Shown in pieces: positions 23,033 through 35,780 of a stretch of 64,000 nt of DNA (within the stretch, counting starts at the first letter, position 1; each line of letters opens with the position of its first letter). Both the position numbers and the translations under genes were made by a program. Under the pieces are notes generated by a model. That model saw only the letters and a program-made list of their open reading frames with translations. It was not told the origin of the DNA and searched no databases. Source of the stretch: Phlegmacium glaucopus (Eukaryota; Basidiomycota; Agaricomycetes; Agaricales; Cortinariaceae); the NCBI GenBank assembly GCA_015039465.1, contig MU130570.1, forward strand, positions 275,124-339,123, written 5' to 3'.

Positions 23033-23741
23033 AACGAAGATGGAGTATGAAGGGAATAGATAACGGTGGATTTTTGTTCTAAGTCGAGGATGAGGGTAAC
23101 GATGGCTGGCAATGAAAATTTGGGTTTTCAGTTCTCTGTTTTGGTTTTGAGTCGCGTCATTGATGACAAATGGAAAGATGGGAGCGGGGAAGGGGAGGGG
23201 AGGAGAAATGGAGGGAGGGGTGGTTCGAGGCTTGATGAACTTGGGAGTAAATCTCGGCTTTGATTGAGAAAATTGAATGGACTCAAAAAAAAGTGACGTT
23301 GGATAGTAAGTTTGAGGGCGGGGATGTTCCAAAGCCTAAGCCCAGAGTTGCCGCGGTACCGTGCTTGGGATGCTCTTGACAAGTTATATAAAGGCGACAA
23401 CGGCGAATTCGATGCATGGCCGGCAAAACAGATTTTGACATTAATCGATGGGATCCAAGAGAGGTAGGCATGTGTTGCAGGGATGTTTAAAACGCGGTGT
23501 AAAGTTTAATGAACTGTTGACTACATGAGAGATTTGGAGGACAACATTTCAGAGCGTTTTGATATTCAGATGTCAAAGATCGAACCGTACGTGAAGGGTT
23601 GAAAGGGCTTGAAAGTGTAGTAACTTTTTTGGGTCTGGAGACCAAACATGTACAACAAAATGTTTCAACATTTCGGGGGTTTTAAGAGGTTTAGCCATGA
23701 ATGAAATTGTATCGTATTTATTTGTGTTACTTCATGAGGTC
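23033..23741. other. Post-Helitron spacer
   Basis: G/A-rich in 23170-23230. No gene seen. The Helitron 3' terminus should lie here, but no convincing CTRR preceded by a GC hairpin was recognised. Confidence 0.4.
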
Positions 23742-24019
23742 GTTACACTCCTGGCACCCAAGTATATATTGCTTATGTAAATGATTGGAAAATTTTTTGC
23801 TCATTGTTTAAATTTTTGAAATGTCCCCTGTTACTGTAAAAAAATTGAAAATGTGTGACAACTTCTAAATAAGTTAATTTCAATTAACTTATTTAGAAGT
23901 TGGTGACTATTTACAAATTATTTACAGTAACAGGGGACATTTCAAAAATTTAAACAATGATCAAAAAATTGTCCAATCATTTACATAAGCAATATATACT
24001 TGGGTGCCAGGAGTGTTAC
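23742..24019. repeat. 278-bp palindrome (fold-back element)
   Basis: The left arm begins GTTACACTCCTGGCACCCAA and the right arm ends with its complement apart from one mismatch. The arms meet at AACTTCTAAATAAGTTAATT / AATTAACTTATTTAGAAGTT (around 23860-23900). The right arm carries an extra TATTTACAAAT near the centre. The ends resemble retroelement LTR starts (TGTAACACTCC...), so it may be two LTR ends head to head, or a fold-back MITE. No target duplication was seen. Confidence 0.85.
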
Positions 24020-25709
24020 AAAACAAATGTGTAGTTTAGACCCGGGAGAAACCTTGCTTTACAGCTAGTCTCGTACCAAGATCGTCCACTCATGGATGAT
24101 CGAGGGGATTAGGTTGAGCCTACACTGCCATTTGTTAGACATGTGAGAAAAACCTGGACATCAGACCCTGTGTGGCACCTTTCCACACCTGTCAGAGGTC
24201 CTGATGGAAGGTTTACCCAACACCACAATCCGGCTAATATCAGTGTGTCGCCAGGTTGACCTGGTGGCAACATTTTCCGCCAGCTGTGAACAGCTGGAGC
24301 CCAGCTCGAGCAAATCTACTCTCTGTTGGGGGCAATCCTCAATATTTTTTCTTTATTATTTAATTTATTTTCCATTCTCATTTCGTACTCAGTAGTCAAG
24401 TTTCAAGCTCAAGGAGGATAGAAATGTAACAATATATTTATGCAATTGATAGTAATACAAAGGTACGAAATGGTCCTCAAAAACACAAGTCCTGTCCTGC
24501 TCTGCATCATCATTGCCATCGTGGCCACCACGATGGAATCTTCGTCATGGTGCTTGGTCATGGCGGCTTGTGCTGGTGGTTACAGTCGTGGTCACACTTG
24601 TAGTGATCATGTTCGCGCTGCGATTATGGCTTGTGGTGGCTTGTGCTGCCTGTGTTGTTCTTCCTCCATGTTGTGAGTGATATTTCTACCGCTCCGTAAA
24701 AGTAGACCTGTCACCTATAATCAAAAAAGTGAAAGGTTTAGCTGAACAATGGAAAGCCCAAGGAGGCAACATGAGAGTAACAAAACCGTGCACAGGTGCA
24801 CGGTGAGGCTGAACAGACACAGCAAGGGGATAGGCAAAAGATAGGGTAAAGAGCGAAATACTTAAAGACGACTGTCGAAAGGTTGAAGTTTCTTTATTTG
24901 GTTGTGGTTGGACAATTTGGATCGGAGTTCAAATGACTTTGAAGAGTTTTGAAATTTCAATGCACGGACCTCTTTGCGTCAAGCTTGTGTAGATTTGGCT
25001 TTCTTCATACTCTGAAAACTTTGGGTGTTCATTAAGTATATTGTTTTGATATTAATGAATTTTTAACCACTACCTTATTACCCCAAACTCAGACCTCAAC
25101 TTTTAAAGAAAATCGGCACATGGCTATTATAGAGCTGGGGCGGAAACCTGGGAGTCAGCTGTTGGGCCGCTGATGCAGACCTTTTCGGCCTCAGCTCCTT
25201 TGAACCTGACTTTGATGCCGGAGCCAGATTGATCAAATGGCTGTCACCCAGAGTTTGGCTCCAGACCCCATCAACATTTTTAACAATTGGCGGTGTAGCT
25301 TTACAGCAAGGTAATTAAGCCTACCAAGATCGTCCATGTGTGGATCGGAGTTTTCGGAGGTTTGCGGGAGATAAGAAATCAATGCCTTATAACTTGGCTG
25401 AGTGCCGGGCTGTGCCGGGACCTCACATTTTCTAAATTTAACTGTTACGACAGATTCTTGAAAGCTGATTCTGCAATTTCGCTCTCCGTACTCCGCCTTA
25501 CCCAATAATGCAAACAGACTATAAACAGGCCGTCAAGCCGATTATCCTTGGTTTATTGTTCACTCAGGCCACTTTGGCAGTTATTTAGACCAAGCGGTGA
25601 GCCGCCGCTGGCTAAGTGAACCGCACTATAGCCTACCATACCAGTCGTTTGCACTGAGCCATTTCACAAGTTATAGATCTCACACTCAGATTGTCTCAGT
25701 GACTCTCAA
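24020..25709. other. Repeat-like intergenic DNA
   Basis: No defensible gene. The words TTTACAGC...TACCAAGATCGTCCA occur at about 24059-24090 and again at about 25300-25336, so two diverged copies of a repeat lie about 1.2 kb apart. The Cys-rich frame at 24440-24676 is not supported by any motif. Confidence 0.4.
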
Positions 25710-27247
25710 ATGCCTTGGAATCTGGTCAAGCTCAACGACGGTGAGCACATTGGATTGAACGGTGTGGAGTTAAACCGACCTGAAGACTTTAGGGAACTGG
25801 ATACCCAGTATTGGGCAAGTGTTTGACTCTCATGCAAGGATGTTACCACTCATACCCTCCCTTCTAGTTTCGGGACATGGAACATACCCATCGACAACAC
25901 GACAACTGACCGAGTTGATCAGGCAATCTCAGTCGGGTTTAATCATATTGGTGGGTCCCCTCACTCTCTCCGTGCCAGAGTAGTCCTAATCTTTTGGCTT
26001 TACCGCTCCTACCCTGGAATGGAAAACATGAACTTCAGATACTGCAGAGTATTATGGGAATGAAGCCCAAGTTGCTTTAGCCATCCGAGAAAGCGGACTC
26101 CCACGTAACGATATCTTTATCACTACCAAATACAGTGCAGAGAAGGGATTGGATACTATAGAGGCTGCTTTTCGAGATAGTTTGAAGAACGTATGCCTCC
26201 TGAGTCTTTCTCTTTTTTTCTTCTGCAAGGAATGATTTTATTTTTTTGATTTCGGATGCGTGCGTATGGACAGTTGGGAGTCGAATACGTCGACTTGTAC
26301 CTCATTCATGATCCTCGATTGACCCCTGATATCCCAGCTGCATGGAAGAAGCTTGAGGATATCAAAAAAGCTGGTCTTGCCAAGTATTTTTCTTCTTTAT
26401 TCTTCTAAATCCTTTTCCTCATATTTGGGTTTATTGAAATAAAGGAGCATTGGGATCAGCAACTTCCACGTTAATGAGCTTCAGATCTTGTTGGCTTCAG
26501 CAAAAATTAAACCGGCTGTAAACCAGGTCAATCCCCACCCCCTTTCCCCTTTCCTATCCATTCCTATCGTTCTTACTAACTATTCGTAGATCCTTTTCCA
26601 TCCCTACGTCTACGCTTACCAAGCTCCCATCCTGGAATTTGGGGCAGCGCACAACATAGTCACCGAAGCATACAGTGTTCTCACGTATTATCTATCTACT
26701 ATTTCCTTTCAAAGACCGATATCTGACTTATATATATCCTTTCTATCCCCCTCCCTTAAATAGACCAATCACATCACGTCGAGGCCCAGGACCACTGGAT
26801 AAACCTCTCAAGAAAATAAGAGAAAGATTGGGAGCTACGGACGATCAAGTCCTTCTCGCATGGGCTAAAGCTAAAGGAACCATCGTCCTCACGTAAGGTC
26901 CTCACCATATATATCCTGGCTCGTGTTGATTAGCATCTTCTTTTCTTTTTTTTATAAAAAAAAACTTAGATCGAGCTCGAAGAAATCCAGATTGGAGGGT
27001 TATTTAGCAGCAGGCGACTTTGGTTAGTTCTCACCCCCCCCCCTGAAATTTCCCGAAGCATACTTACAGCTTGTTTCAATTTTTGATAGTGCTCACAGAT
27101 GATGAGATCAAATCCATCGACGAAGCAGGTGCTCGAGGTGCAAGACAAATTGCCGCCAAAGCTTTCTTGCGCAAAATTGCCTTGCTCATGTTCCCAGCCG
27201 CGATCGGATTTGGAGTATGCTCGTTCTTCCAGCTCAACATTTTTTGA
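25710..27247 (+). CDS. Aldo/keto reductase with C-terminal membrane segment, 10 exons
   Basis: Exons 25710-25740, 25793-25814, 25868-25950, 26039-26190, 26274-26383, 26445-26526, 26590-26684, 26764-26892, 26970-27022, 27090-27247 give 304 residues, all junctions in phase. The family tetrad is present: Asp and Tyr in HIDTAEYYGNE, Lys in ITTKYS, His in YLIHDPRL. The NADPH-binding C-terminal part is recognisable (GISNFHVNEL, VNQILFHPYVY, VLLAWAKAKG, TSSSKKSRLEGYL). Such enzymes reduce aldehydes and ketones with NAD(P)H. Intron 2 is GC-AG (GCAAGT donor). After DDEIKSIDEAGARGARQ the protein ends in a hydrophobic helix (ALLMFPAAIGFGVCSFF), suggesting a tail anchor. Confidence 0.92.
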
Positions 27248-27327
27248 AATATATTGTGTATTTGTTTCTTTTATCTATAAAGACATCTAGGATTTACAAA
27301 TTGCTTATCTATGTGTAGTGTGAACAT

Positions 27328-29507
27328 TTACATCTCATCCCATAGTAGATCATTCAAAGGAATCGTCAATTGTTTAGCCAACGTCAGGGTTGCATCATAC
27401 GAAATCGCACATTTAAACATAGGTGGTCCGTCCAATCTATCCGTAGCTGAAGTACGGTGAAGTAATCTCATAGATGTGAGTTCCATTATCTGAAAAGGAA
27501 ATCCATTAATACAGTACGAGTAATAGTAAGTAAACATAAGGGTGAACGTCGAAGGGAAGACAAAGAAAAAGTGTATACGTACAGCTGAAAATACTCCAAC
27601 CCGGCTTATCTCCATATCAGTGAATTCACCTGGAATACTGAATTGACGTGGGATGAATCGGCCATCGATATCGTTTTCTTCAAGGAGAGCACCGAGGATA
27701 GCGATCATCCTATCTAATGCGAATGCGACAGGACCTAGGAGTCTTTGTGGGACCTATCAGACCCAAAAAGCAATCAGCAACAAGTGAAAGAACGAAGAAA
27801 AGAGTTTTTACCTTGGCCGCTGCCGCCCCACCTCCAGTCGTCGTCTTCCTCCCACCCTGACCAACCCTTCTCATCCTCTTCTTCCTCTTCTTCTCATCCA
27901 ACCCTCGACCAAACATCCTCATATCTGATTTAGGTGGATTCGTAGATGCTAAGAATGAAGCTACCAATATGAATTTAGATATTCTCGAGAGGGATTTAAG
28001 AGAGTTATTCGTTCCTGGTGCTGATGATGATCCTCCTACATTTGGATTGAGATGATGAGGTAGCAGTTGGGTGGAGAGTAGTAAGTTGGCTTCAGGTTCA
28101 TTTGCTTGAGCCCAGTCTGTAGCATTTGTAAGTCGGGGGTGGAGCGCTTCGAGTGCGTTGGTGAGTGAGGAGTTGAATAGACGGTTTAATCTCATTCGTG
28201 TGTCTTCTGAAGGGAGCGCGAAGGAGTTTTTCACGTTACCTTCCTCTTCTTCCTCTGCGTCTTCCGTGTCCATGTCCACATCCCCATCTGCATCCCGTTC
28301 ACCTTCATATTCATCCAAAACAGGCTTAACAAACCCAGGCCATCTCGCAGCCGCTATATATTGTAATTCATATGGGTTATGGATGAATGGGAAACAGATG
28401 TCGGTTAAGAGGATGGTAAAGTGTGTATAGAGAGGCGCGAGAGATGGATGGTATGGCGTTATTGGGGTTGAGGTGGCTCTTTCATTGGAAGTATGGACTT
28501 GAGGCGACTGGGAAAGGGAGGTAAATGATTGAGTTAAGTATTTAACGACGTCTAATCGGAATTAATGAATGAGAGATGCATATAAAGTTGTTAGGCTTAC
28601 TTTCTTTAGATGGCGGTGGTATATCCATATAATAAGGATCAGGAGAAGCGCCTAACGAAGGTCTGATAGTCTCCCAACCCACTCGAGAAATGAATATAAC
28701 GGTTATATCCAATTGTGCCTATATTATCTCCAAGCTATGAGTTTTTATAAAATATGGAATACGAAGAAAGGAAACTTTTGAGCTTACCATTTCTGCAAGT
28801 CGAGTAAGAGGAACGACGAGTTCAGGAATGGTTTCTTTCAGTCTTTCAGCGTGTTCGATGACGATGACGACTCTCACGTTTTCGTAGGTACTGTTTGTAG
28901 TGTCGTTTTGGTTTGCCTTTTCCTTTCCTTTACCCTGCGCTTTAGACGACATTGATATCCTATACCGCCGACAAAGGTACCCATGCACAGCACGTAACCC
29001 ATGAATGAAAGTATCCACATTCTCATTCCATCTTGACTCTCCCCCACCCGCTTCTCCTTCTCTCTTCCTTCCCCCATCCTCATCCGCATTTGAATGCCAA
29101 TTCGAACATCCATCCTCCCACTTCACTTCCCATCCAGCTAATGAATTAATAACCGCTTCAAATAATAAACGGCTTGTAAAAGTTGAAATCGCATCTATTT
29201 TTGTAGAGTGAATTATGAAAGGGTTTGTCGTTGCTCCAGAAGCAGAAAACAGTGATGAATACGAAGATGGGCTGGATGGTGGAGTTCCATCCCCACAGAT
29301 ATCTTTCAAGATTGAATTAACGACCCAGCAAGTTGATTTGAACGCTTCAGAATCGTGAATATAGATAAACGGAGGTGGGTAAGTGTATAGGAGAGTTGAC
29401 AGTTCGTTTGAGAATTGTTCGTAGCCTGGAAATGAAGAGGTAATATTACCCTCTTGGTAGGTCATAGGTTCTTGTTCGACGTCGTGGATGTCGTTGGACA
29501 AGCTCAA
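27328..29507 (-). CDS. ORC5: Origin recognition complex subunit 5
   Basis: Exons 29507-28788, 28718-28601, 28551-27812, 27753-27583, 27489-27328 give 636 residues in one frame. The C-terminal ORC5 domain is clear: FILVASFLASTNPPKSDMRM, FGRGLDEKKRKKR, VPQRLLGPVAFALDRMIAIL, then IMELTSMRLLHR and MFKCAISYD. The N-terminal AAA-like region has VVIVIEHAERL in the Walker B place and VIFISRVGW after it. The Walker A site is replaced by FIYIHDSEAFKST, with no GKT/GKS, so ATP binding is probably lost. A low-complexity acidic insert (MDTEDAEEEEEG) explains the length above yeast Orc5. It acts in the nucleus in replication licensing. Its 3' end faces the aldo/keto reductase 80 bp away. Confidence 0.9.
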
Positions 29508-29778
29508 AATCGCGTCGCGTCAAAGTTTGAAATTTTGAGGCGGCGGTTCAAATTAGATTGCTGCGATTGTCGGTGGATGAGATTAGTCAGGTTTGTGCAA
29601 CCCTTTCCCCCATATTACCCAGGTATACCTTGTTAGGCGCTTGGTCGCTTCTTGTTTTAATGCCGTGTCGACTTTTAAGACTTAACAGCATCTTTACAGA
29701 TTCCCCAACGATCATACATTACCCGGTTCCAACGGGCGCCCGCTTACCAGCAAACCAAGCCATCTAACCCCACCATCC
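29508..29778. promoter_or_regulatory. Divergent promoter, ORC5 / MYND gene
   Basis: 271 bp separate the two start codons on opposite strands, so both promoters must lie here or overlap the genes. No TATA box stands out. Confidence 0.55.
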
Positions 29779-30819
29779 ATGGCAGCAAGGCGCTGTGAAC
29801 AATGCGAGAACTGTTTCAAACATGTTCACTCCGTCCACTGTGCAGTAGCAGTCAAGAATTGTAATAAACGACATACAGAGTCTCTTATGACATGTGCCAA
29901 ATGTAAAGAAGTCCGATACTGCGTAAGGATGATAATTCCTCTTCACTTTCAAGTCCAATCTATATTCACTTTCTTTACCGTTATCGATAGTCCAGGGCAT
30001 GTCAAAAATCACACTGGTCATCCCATAAACTCATCTGCGAATCGCAATATCTCATCTTGTTAACCCTCAAGTGGCTCGGACCCGAAATCGAAACTGCGTT
30101 CAACTCGTTTGCCAAATTCAGCAAAAATATATCTGGTTATTTGGAGAAACCTGCTATTAGCGCTTTGGAATTGTGGAGAGACAAAGGGAGGGTAGGTGAG
30201 TCGTTTTCAGATTAACACACCTTTTTTCACTACCCTCTGTCTATGAATCTCTATATTTTTCATCACTTCAGATAAACATGCATTCCTCCTCCGTGTTCGT
30301 GGAAAGAAAACCATCTTCCCGAACGGTGTAACACGGAATGGTTATAGAGGATGTTATACCTACAAGATCCTCTCAGCAGAAGCTAAGTCAATGCAGGCTA
30401 TGCACACTCTCCTCGACTACCGCTCGGGTCCTTACTCCACTCCTGCCGTAACCGAACGGGCATTAGCTCATCGACCAGGATTACTAAGGATATTCGTAAT
30501 GGAAACAAGTGGAGATATCCCACCGCCATTGGATGGATATACGTTACCCACGGATATAAGTAATTGGCCGAAAAATTATCATGAACAATATGATAAGGAT
30601 TGGTTGAAGCATTTCTTGGAAGATATTGGACAACCGGTTATTGAACCTAGACCTGGACCTTTTGGAGAAGGAGAGTTTGTGGGAGGAGAAGAAGGACAAG
30701 AAGATTCTGATGGAGATGGGGATGAAGTTAATCCGGCGCTTTATGTCCCTTTGTTGGTACCTCCTGCAAGACCGTCGAGTCCAGTAGACAAAATTGAAGA
30801 GAAAAAAGAAGAAGATTAA
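29779..30819 (+). CDS. MYND-type zinc-finger protein, 3 exons
   Basis: Exons 29779-29922, 29991-30195, 30272-30819 encode 298 residues in phase. The first junction falls inside the finger: CAKCKEVRYC joins SRACQKSHWSSHKLIC, the typical MYND pattern C-x2-C...YC-x3-CQ-x3-W-x2-HK-x2-C. The first ligand pair is less regular (VHCAVAVKNCNKR). The rest is a fungus-type globular domain of unknown function with WPKNYHEQYDKDW and an acidic tail ending KIEEKKEED. MYND fingers bind Pro-rich peptides. No SET domain is present, so methyltransferase activity is not suggested. Confidence 0.85.
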
Positions 30820-31731
30820 TATCTCGGTGGCTTGTATCATTCCTCTAGCCTCACATTCTTGTTCTTGCTCGCAATTACCGTTTCCACCCCAATCTTGTAT
30901 GTGTAGCCCGACCTTGTTCTTTAGATGTCGACATTTCACTACCCACAGTTCACTGTAACTCCAGATTCTACCAATTCTGTACTTGTATTCCTTCCCTCTG
31001 CCTCTTTTTTTATTATAAAAAAAAAAGTATAGCAGATTGTACTTAGTACTAGTAACTTTTTCTCTTTCATGAATCCTTCTCATTATATCTACTCCTACTA
31101 TGACATTGATTACATAGTATCCACTTGAACTTGAACAAGTAAATGCGGTGGAATCTTTCCTTCAGCAACACTCAAAGCAAATCTTGCGAGGAAGGTCCCC
31201 ACAGGTATGACTCCTTAAAGACAATACGACCACACCAAAGCCATGTGTTGATACTTTACTCTCCTGACTCAGAACCGCATGTCAGAGGAGTCAGATGAAT
31301 CTCGCGCATATGCGACATGCAAATCCAGCCCCGGGCCCTTGAAGTCAGAAAGATGTTGGTTGACCTTTCAAGAGGAACGCCGGGATCTTCCTGGTTGGTT
31401 TATATGGAAAGTGAGTTCCATCGCAGAGTGACGGGAAGTACTAAAAGGTTCAGGGGGTCACAACGGAACTCCTTATGTTATCATCAGCGGCGCTTAGCGC
31501 TTAATTGAGTGTTCAACTTTTAATTTTAACTGTCATCTTGCAAACAAGCATTCCATCGACAGGCCTGTGCTAATCAGATCTAAAATCGTTATTCGACACG
31601 GATATAAGTATGTCAGTTCATCTTATTTGTTCTATATTTTACCTCAACTTTTAGCGGACTCTTCAAAGCTTCCTGGTACGCTGAGAGATTTGCGCTGAGC
31701 ACTCATCTGCGTTCGCGGCGAGGTTCGAGTC
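30820..31731. other. Intergenic; upstream region shared with second STAND copy
   Basis: From about 31520 to 31731 the sequence matches, inverted, the region upstream of the second STAND gene (about 56841-57055), including CAAACAAGCATTCCA and CTTCCTGGTAC. No gene found in the first part. Confidence 0.6.
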
Positions 31732-34608
31732 ATGGCAATGCTACCCAACGCCAAGAATCCTTTAATTACGGGATGCACTTTGAATGCAGCACAGGGAGAC
31801 ATTCACACTCATTCGTACTTCACTAGCGAGGGGAGGAAAGGTGAGTACATGACATCGACTCTAGTACTTTTAGTATTCATAAACTCTCTATTATCCATAA
31901 CATTACTAGGACTGGACTTACTCACCAATTCTATTGCTCCTGGCGCTTTCCACAATTCATCTGAAAGATATGATCCTCCGAAATGCCACCCTTCCACTCG
32001 TGTCACTATTCTCCAACACATCATGACCTGGATAAACGATCTACAGAAGTTATGCTTCTTCATGTGGCTCTACGGTCCTGCTGGCGCAGGTAAATCTGCC
32101 ATCGCACAATCTATCGCCGAACTATGCTACGATGCAAACATACTGGCCGCCAGTTTCTTCTTTTCTCGCACAGCTGTGGGTCGCAATGACGAATCCTGTC
32201 TCATCCCTACCTTGGTATATCAACTCTGTTTGTCTATGCCCGCTATTCGAAAACATGTGGAAGACACAATAGAGCGAGACCCGTTGGTCCTTTCGCGTTC
32301 ACTAGAGGCCCAGATTCGCAGTTTGGTGGTTGACCCTATACGCCGCGCGTTGCTGAATGAGAAGGATGCAATTGCCCTTCGTTCAGGCCCCAAACTCGTC
32401 ATCATTGACGGTCTCGATGAATGTGGGACAGCAAAAGTCCAACGCTACATCATATCGGCCCTTGCTACAACCATTCAAGAGATCCCTCTACCGATATCAT
32501 TCCTGGTTGCCAGCCGTCCTGAACAGATAATCCGGGACGCCTTCAATGGGGAATCCTTAAGTTCAATGACGAGATACTTGGCCTTAGATGATTCGTATCG
32601 TCCCGATGAGGATATCAAGCTGTTTTTCCAATCAAAATTCGACGAAATCAAACGGAATCATCCATTACGCAACCACCTTCCCCCCGAATGGCCGTCAGCT
32701 TCCGAGCTGGTTCGCCTTGTACAAAAATCATCTGGGCAGTTCATTTACGCTTGTACGGTGATGAAATATCTGGACTCCCCTGATGACTGGCCTACGGACC
32801 GGTTAGATATCATCTTTGGTCTTTCCAATCCGGGAGTCGATACGCCATTCGCCGAACTGGACGCGCTGTACATTCATATATTCTCAAAAGTCAGGAATAT
32901 CACTAGAGCATTGGAGATCTTGAGTTTGCTTCTGCTGACACCGGTCGTCAGGCCAATAACTCCCCAACTGCTTGAAGACCTTTTCTTCCTTCGTCACGGA
33001 GACGTCTATATCATACTAAATGCCTTGCACTCCATCATGGATGTCCCAGTGCCTTCCACCGATATCGTTTCGCCTACGATTCGCATCTATCATGCTTCAT
33101 TGGGGGATTTCCTTTTGGATAAATCACGATCAGCAAAGCTGTACATTGATGCGGGTAGTGCGCATGCAAATTTAACGCAGTACTTCTTAAAGCACCTTTC
33201 AAACACGGATCACCATACATCTCAAGGTCATATTTTCAATCATTTATGGTCCTTTCATACTCAAAACCTTCCTTAGATGATGGTTTTTTCACTGTTGCGT
33301 TTATAAACCACTGCCCACTATCTTATCCAACACCTGAACTACTGGATGACTTGTCCAGATTCGATTTTTATAGGTTTCTGACCATCTTGGATTCACCAAT
33401 ACGAATCAGGTATATTCCCTATTTATTTGATTGGCTCAAAGAACATGTATGTAATTGCTTCACATTTTTCAAATATATACTAATACCCATGATATCTAAA
33501 TTGCTATAGTCGCACAATAATTCTCCTGGGAAAAATCTGTATTCTCGGTATCTTTTTTCTTGGGATCAGTATCTGAAGTCTAATCAACTGGCTCCCCTCA
33601 TGATTTCCTCAAATCTGGCCCCACTGGTGGTGGCTGCTATGATGCTTCCCACATTTCCCCGACATTTTCATCCTCTTATGAAGTGTTTGGGAAGTGGTTT
33701 GAATGATCATTCTTTTGATGAATTTAGTGGTGCCTGTTCTTCTATTTTTCCAACAGCATGGTTCATGGATTCTAAAGAGCCTCGAAAATATCACAATCTA
33801 TTATCAGAGTTCTTGGGTGATCCTATACGTTCCAAAGAATTCTATATTGATGGCAATAAATTTGCGACTCTTGCAACAGCACTGGCCGGAATTCTTTTTG
33901 GACCCACGTATGTTCTGCCTTTGCTCACTTACTATCTCTTTCTAACTTTATTGACTGACTTGAACCTTGATCAGACTCAGGGTTATGACACCACATGAAG
34001 AAAATACACCAGATACATGGAGGTATCTTACACAAGATGAATTTTTAGCATGTGCTTTTTCATGCCTTCCAGATTGCCTTGAGAGGGCATCTCCATCAAA
34101 GGACCTTGTGTTATTCTTACAAAATCATCAAATTCCTTCCATTTGGCAACATGATCTGTTTGTAGATCACAGTTCAGAAGCAAATTTTGCAGCAATCAAT
34201 GCATATATCTTGGTTTGTTTATTTGTCCTATATATTTTAGTTTCAACACTGAACCTTCTATAGAGATGCAATGTCTCTGAGGTTCCAGATATAAAATTGG
34301 AACAGTCAAATGGAACAGATGGGCTTGTAAGATTTTCTTTGTATTTTTGAATCTAACAAATTAAACCCTAATGTTTGTGTTACAGGAATGTATGACAGGG
34401 GTTGTTTCTACAGATGATCCAACATCTGATCATCCTAATCCAGTTATTGAAGCCAGAAATTCTTCAATTGTAAGTATTCAGGGCATGCTTTTTCATCTTC
34501 CACCTGATTATTCTTCCTTTTGTCTTTGTACAAATCAAGACACAATCTAGGACTGAACACGAAACCAATGATGGTTGGTGCTTTTGTGACATAGAAGGAA
34601 ACTCATGA
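31732..34608 (+). pseudogene. NACHT/STAND P-loop NTPase, copy 1 (frameshifted)
   Basis: Exons about 31732-31840, 31910-33446, 33510-33907, 33975-34212, 34264-34326, 34386-34469, 34540-34608. The N-terminal peptide NAAQGDIHTHSYFTS precedes the STAND entry motif FHNSSERYDPPKCHP. Walker A is GPAGAGKSAIAQS, Walker B VIIDGLDEC, followed by FLVASRPEQ. The C-terminal part is helical, without clear WD or ankyrin repeats. Compared with copy 2, one T is missing from a T run near 33235, which shifts the frame into a stop at 33274-33276; the correct frame resumes from 33246. Fungal NACHT proteins act as signal switches in incompatibility and defence; no effector domain is obvious here. Confidence 0.85.
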
Positions 34609-34797
34609 TGATGTTCAAGTATACAAAAATCATTTTTACCATTTCATTTTTAATTATGTAAAATTGATACTCCATTCCAAAATTTCTGTATATACTATTC
34701 ATCAATAGTTTAGGTATTATGAGCTCCTAAAGTGTATACTATTACTAGTAGTGGAAAGTAGTACCTTGTTACAATTGTTACAATGAGAAATCTGATG

Positions 34798-35122
34798 TTG
34801 GAAAACCCCAAAATGCCTTATAAGGGTTAAAAGGCCAAAAAGGAAAACATGCCTGGGGAAGGCCTTGCAATAGGAGAAGGTATTTTGCAAGGCACTACTC
34901 CACATCATCCAAAATTCCCAAAAGAATTCTCAATATATTCTACAATAATTCCTTTATTATCCCTCAAACTTTGAGCTCTCCTGGAGGCCATGTTGTTGTT
35001 GACTGTGTGGACAATCTTTTTGGTTTTAATCATAATGATGACATAATAATTACAAGATGTCTTGTAATGTAGATTTTTTAGGTCACAAGGACTTTTCCTT
35101 ATAAGGCATTCCAGGGTTTTCT
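34798..35122. mobile_element. Possible MITE with inverted ends
   Basis: GAAAACCCCAAAATGCCTTATAAGG on the left pairs with CCTTATAAGGCATTCCAGGGTTTTC on the right (a few mismatches), about 325 bp apart. No target duplication confirmed. Confidence 0.5.
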
Positions 35123-35359
35123 GACAGACTATGCTGTTAGGGGATACTCATTGTATCCACCCCTAGGTACACTTAGCTTTGTATTTACTTTCACTTCACT
35201 CTACGATTGTATCACATGCCGTGTCCCCCTTCCTACCCCTTGTGGACATCCCCTTATCATTGTAGTAGTAGTCCCTTCGCCAATGACATTGTAACTGATG
35301 CCATGTTTATATTTGGTTTTACCTTGCCCTACCTTCTATTATGTCCTAGCCGCATATAG

Positions 35360-35470
35360 TATAATTAGCTCTCATGCTTGTAGTATATAGGCGTAAGGTG
35401 GTTATCTTCGATAACCACCTTTGTATTCAACTTGATTCCCAGGTTAACACATCCTCTAACATATGCTCGA
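35360..35470 (+). repeat. LTR-end-like repeat (paired with 42312-42400)
   Basis: TGTAGTATATAGGCGTAAGG then ATTCAACTTGATTCCCAGGTT is closely matched at 42312-42400. The layout (TATATA, then a short hairpin GGTGGTTATCTTCGATAACCACC) resembles the R/U5 part of a Copia-type LTR. Confidence 0.45.
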
Positions 35471-35780
35471 TATATGAACTAAGGTTAACTAATAAATCAA
35501 CCCCATCAGATCAGAAGCAAAATTCAAGGTCACATTGGTCTGGGTGCATCAAAAACCCCTGTGGGGAAAAGCTACTGGCCTGCAGTTAGTTGAGAAAAGC
35601 TGAGCCATCCAATGTTAAACCAATTGTTTTCTACATCTGTTTGTCACTGCCATGTGTCTTTGGTAATCGCCAAAAATCCTTCCTGCGAGCTAAATACACC
35701 TTGAGTGCCAGTCCATGGCAATATGTGATATTACTTGTCTTTGTAGGATTTCATTTTTGACTGTCATCTTATTGATACAT

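Noticed and set aside
24440..24676. Cys-rich 78-codon frame as a small secreted protein
   Set aside because: No convincing signal peptide with paired cysteines, no intron support, and surrounding repeat-like DNA.
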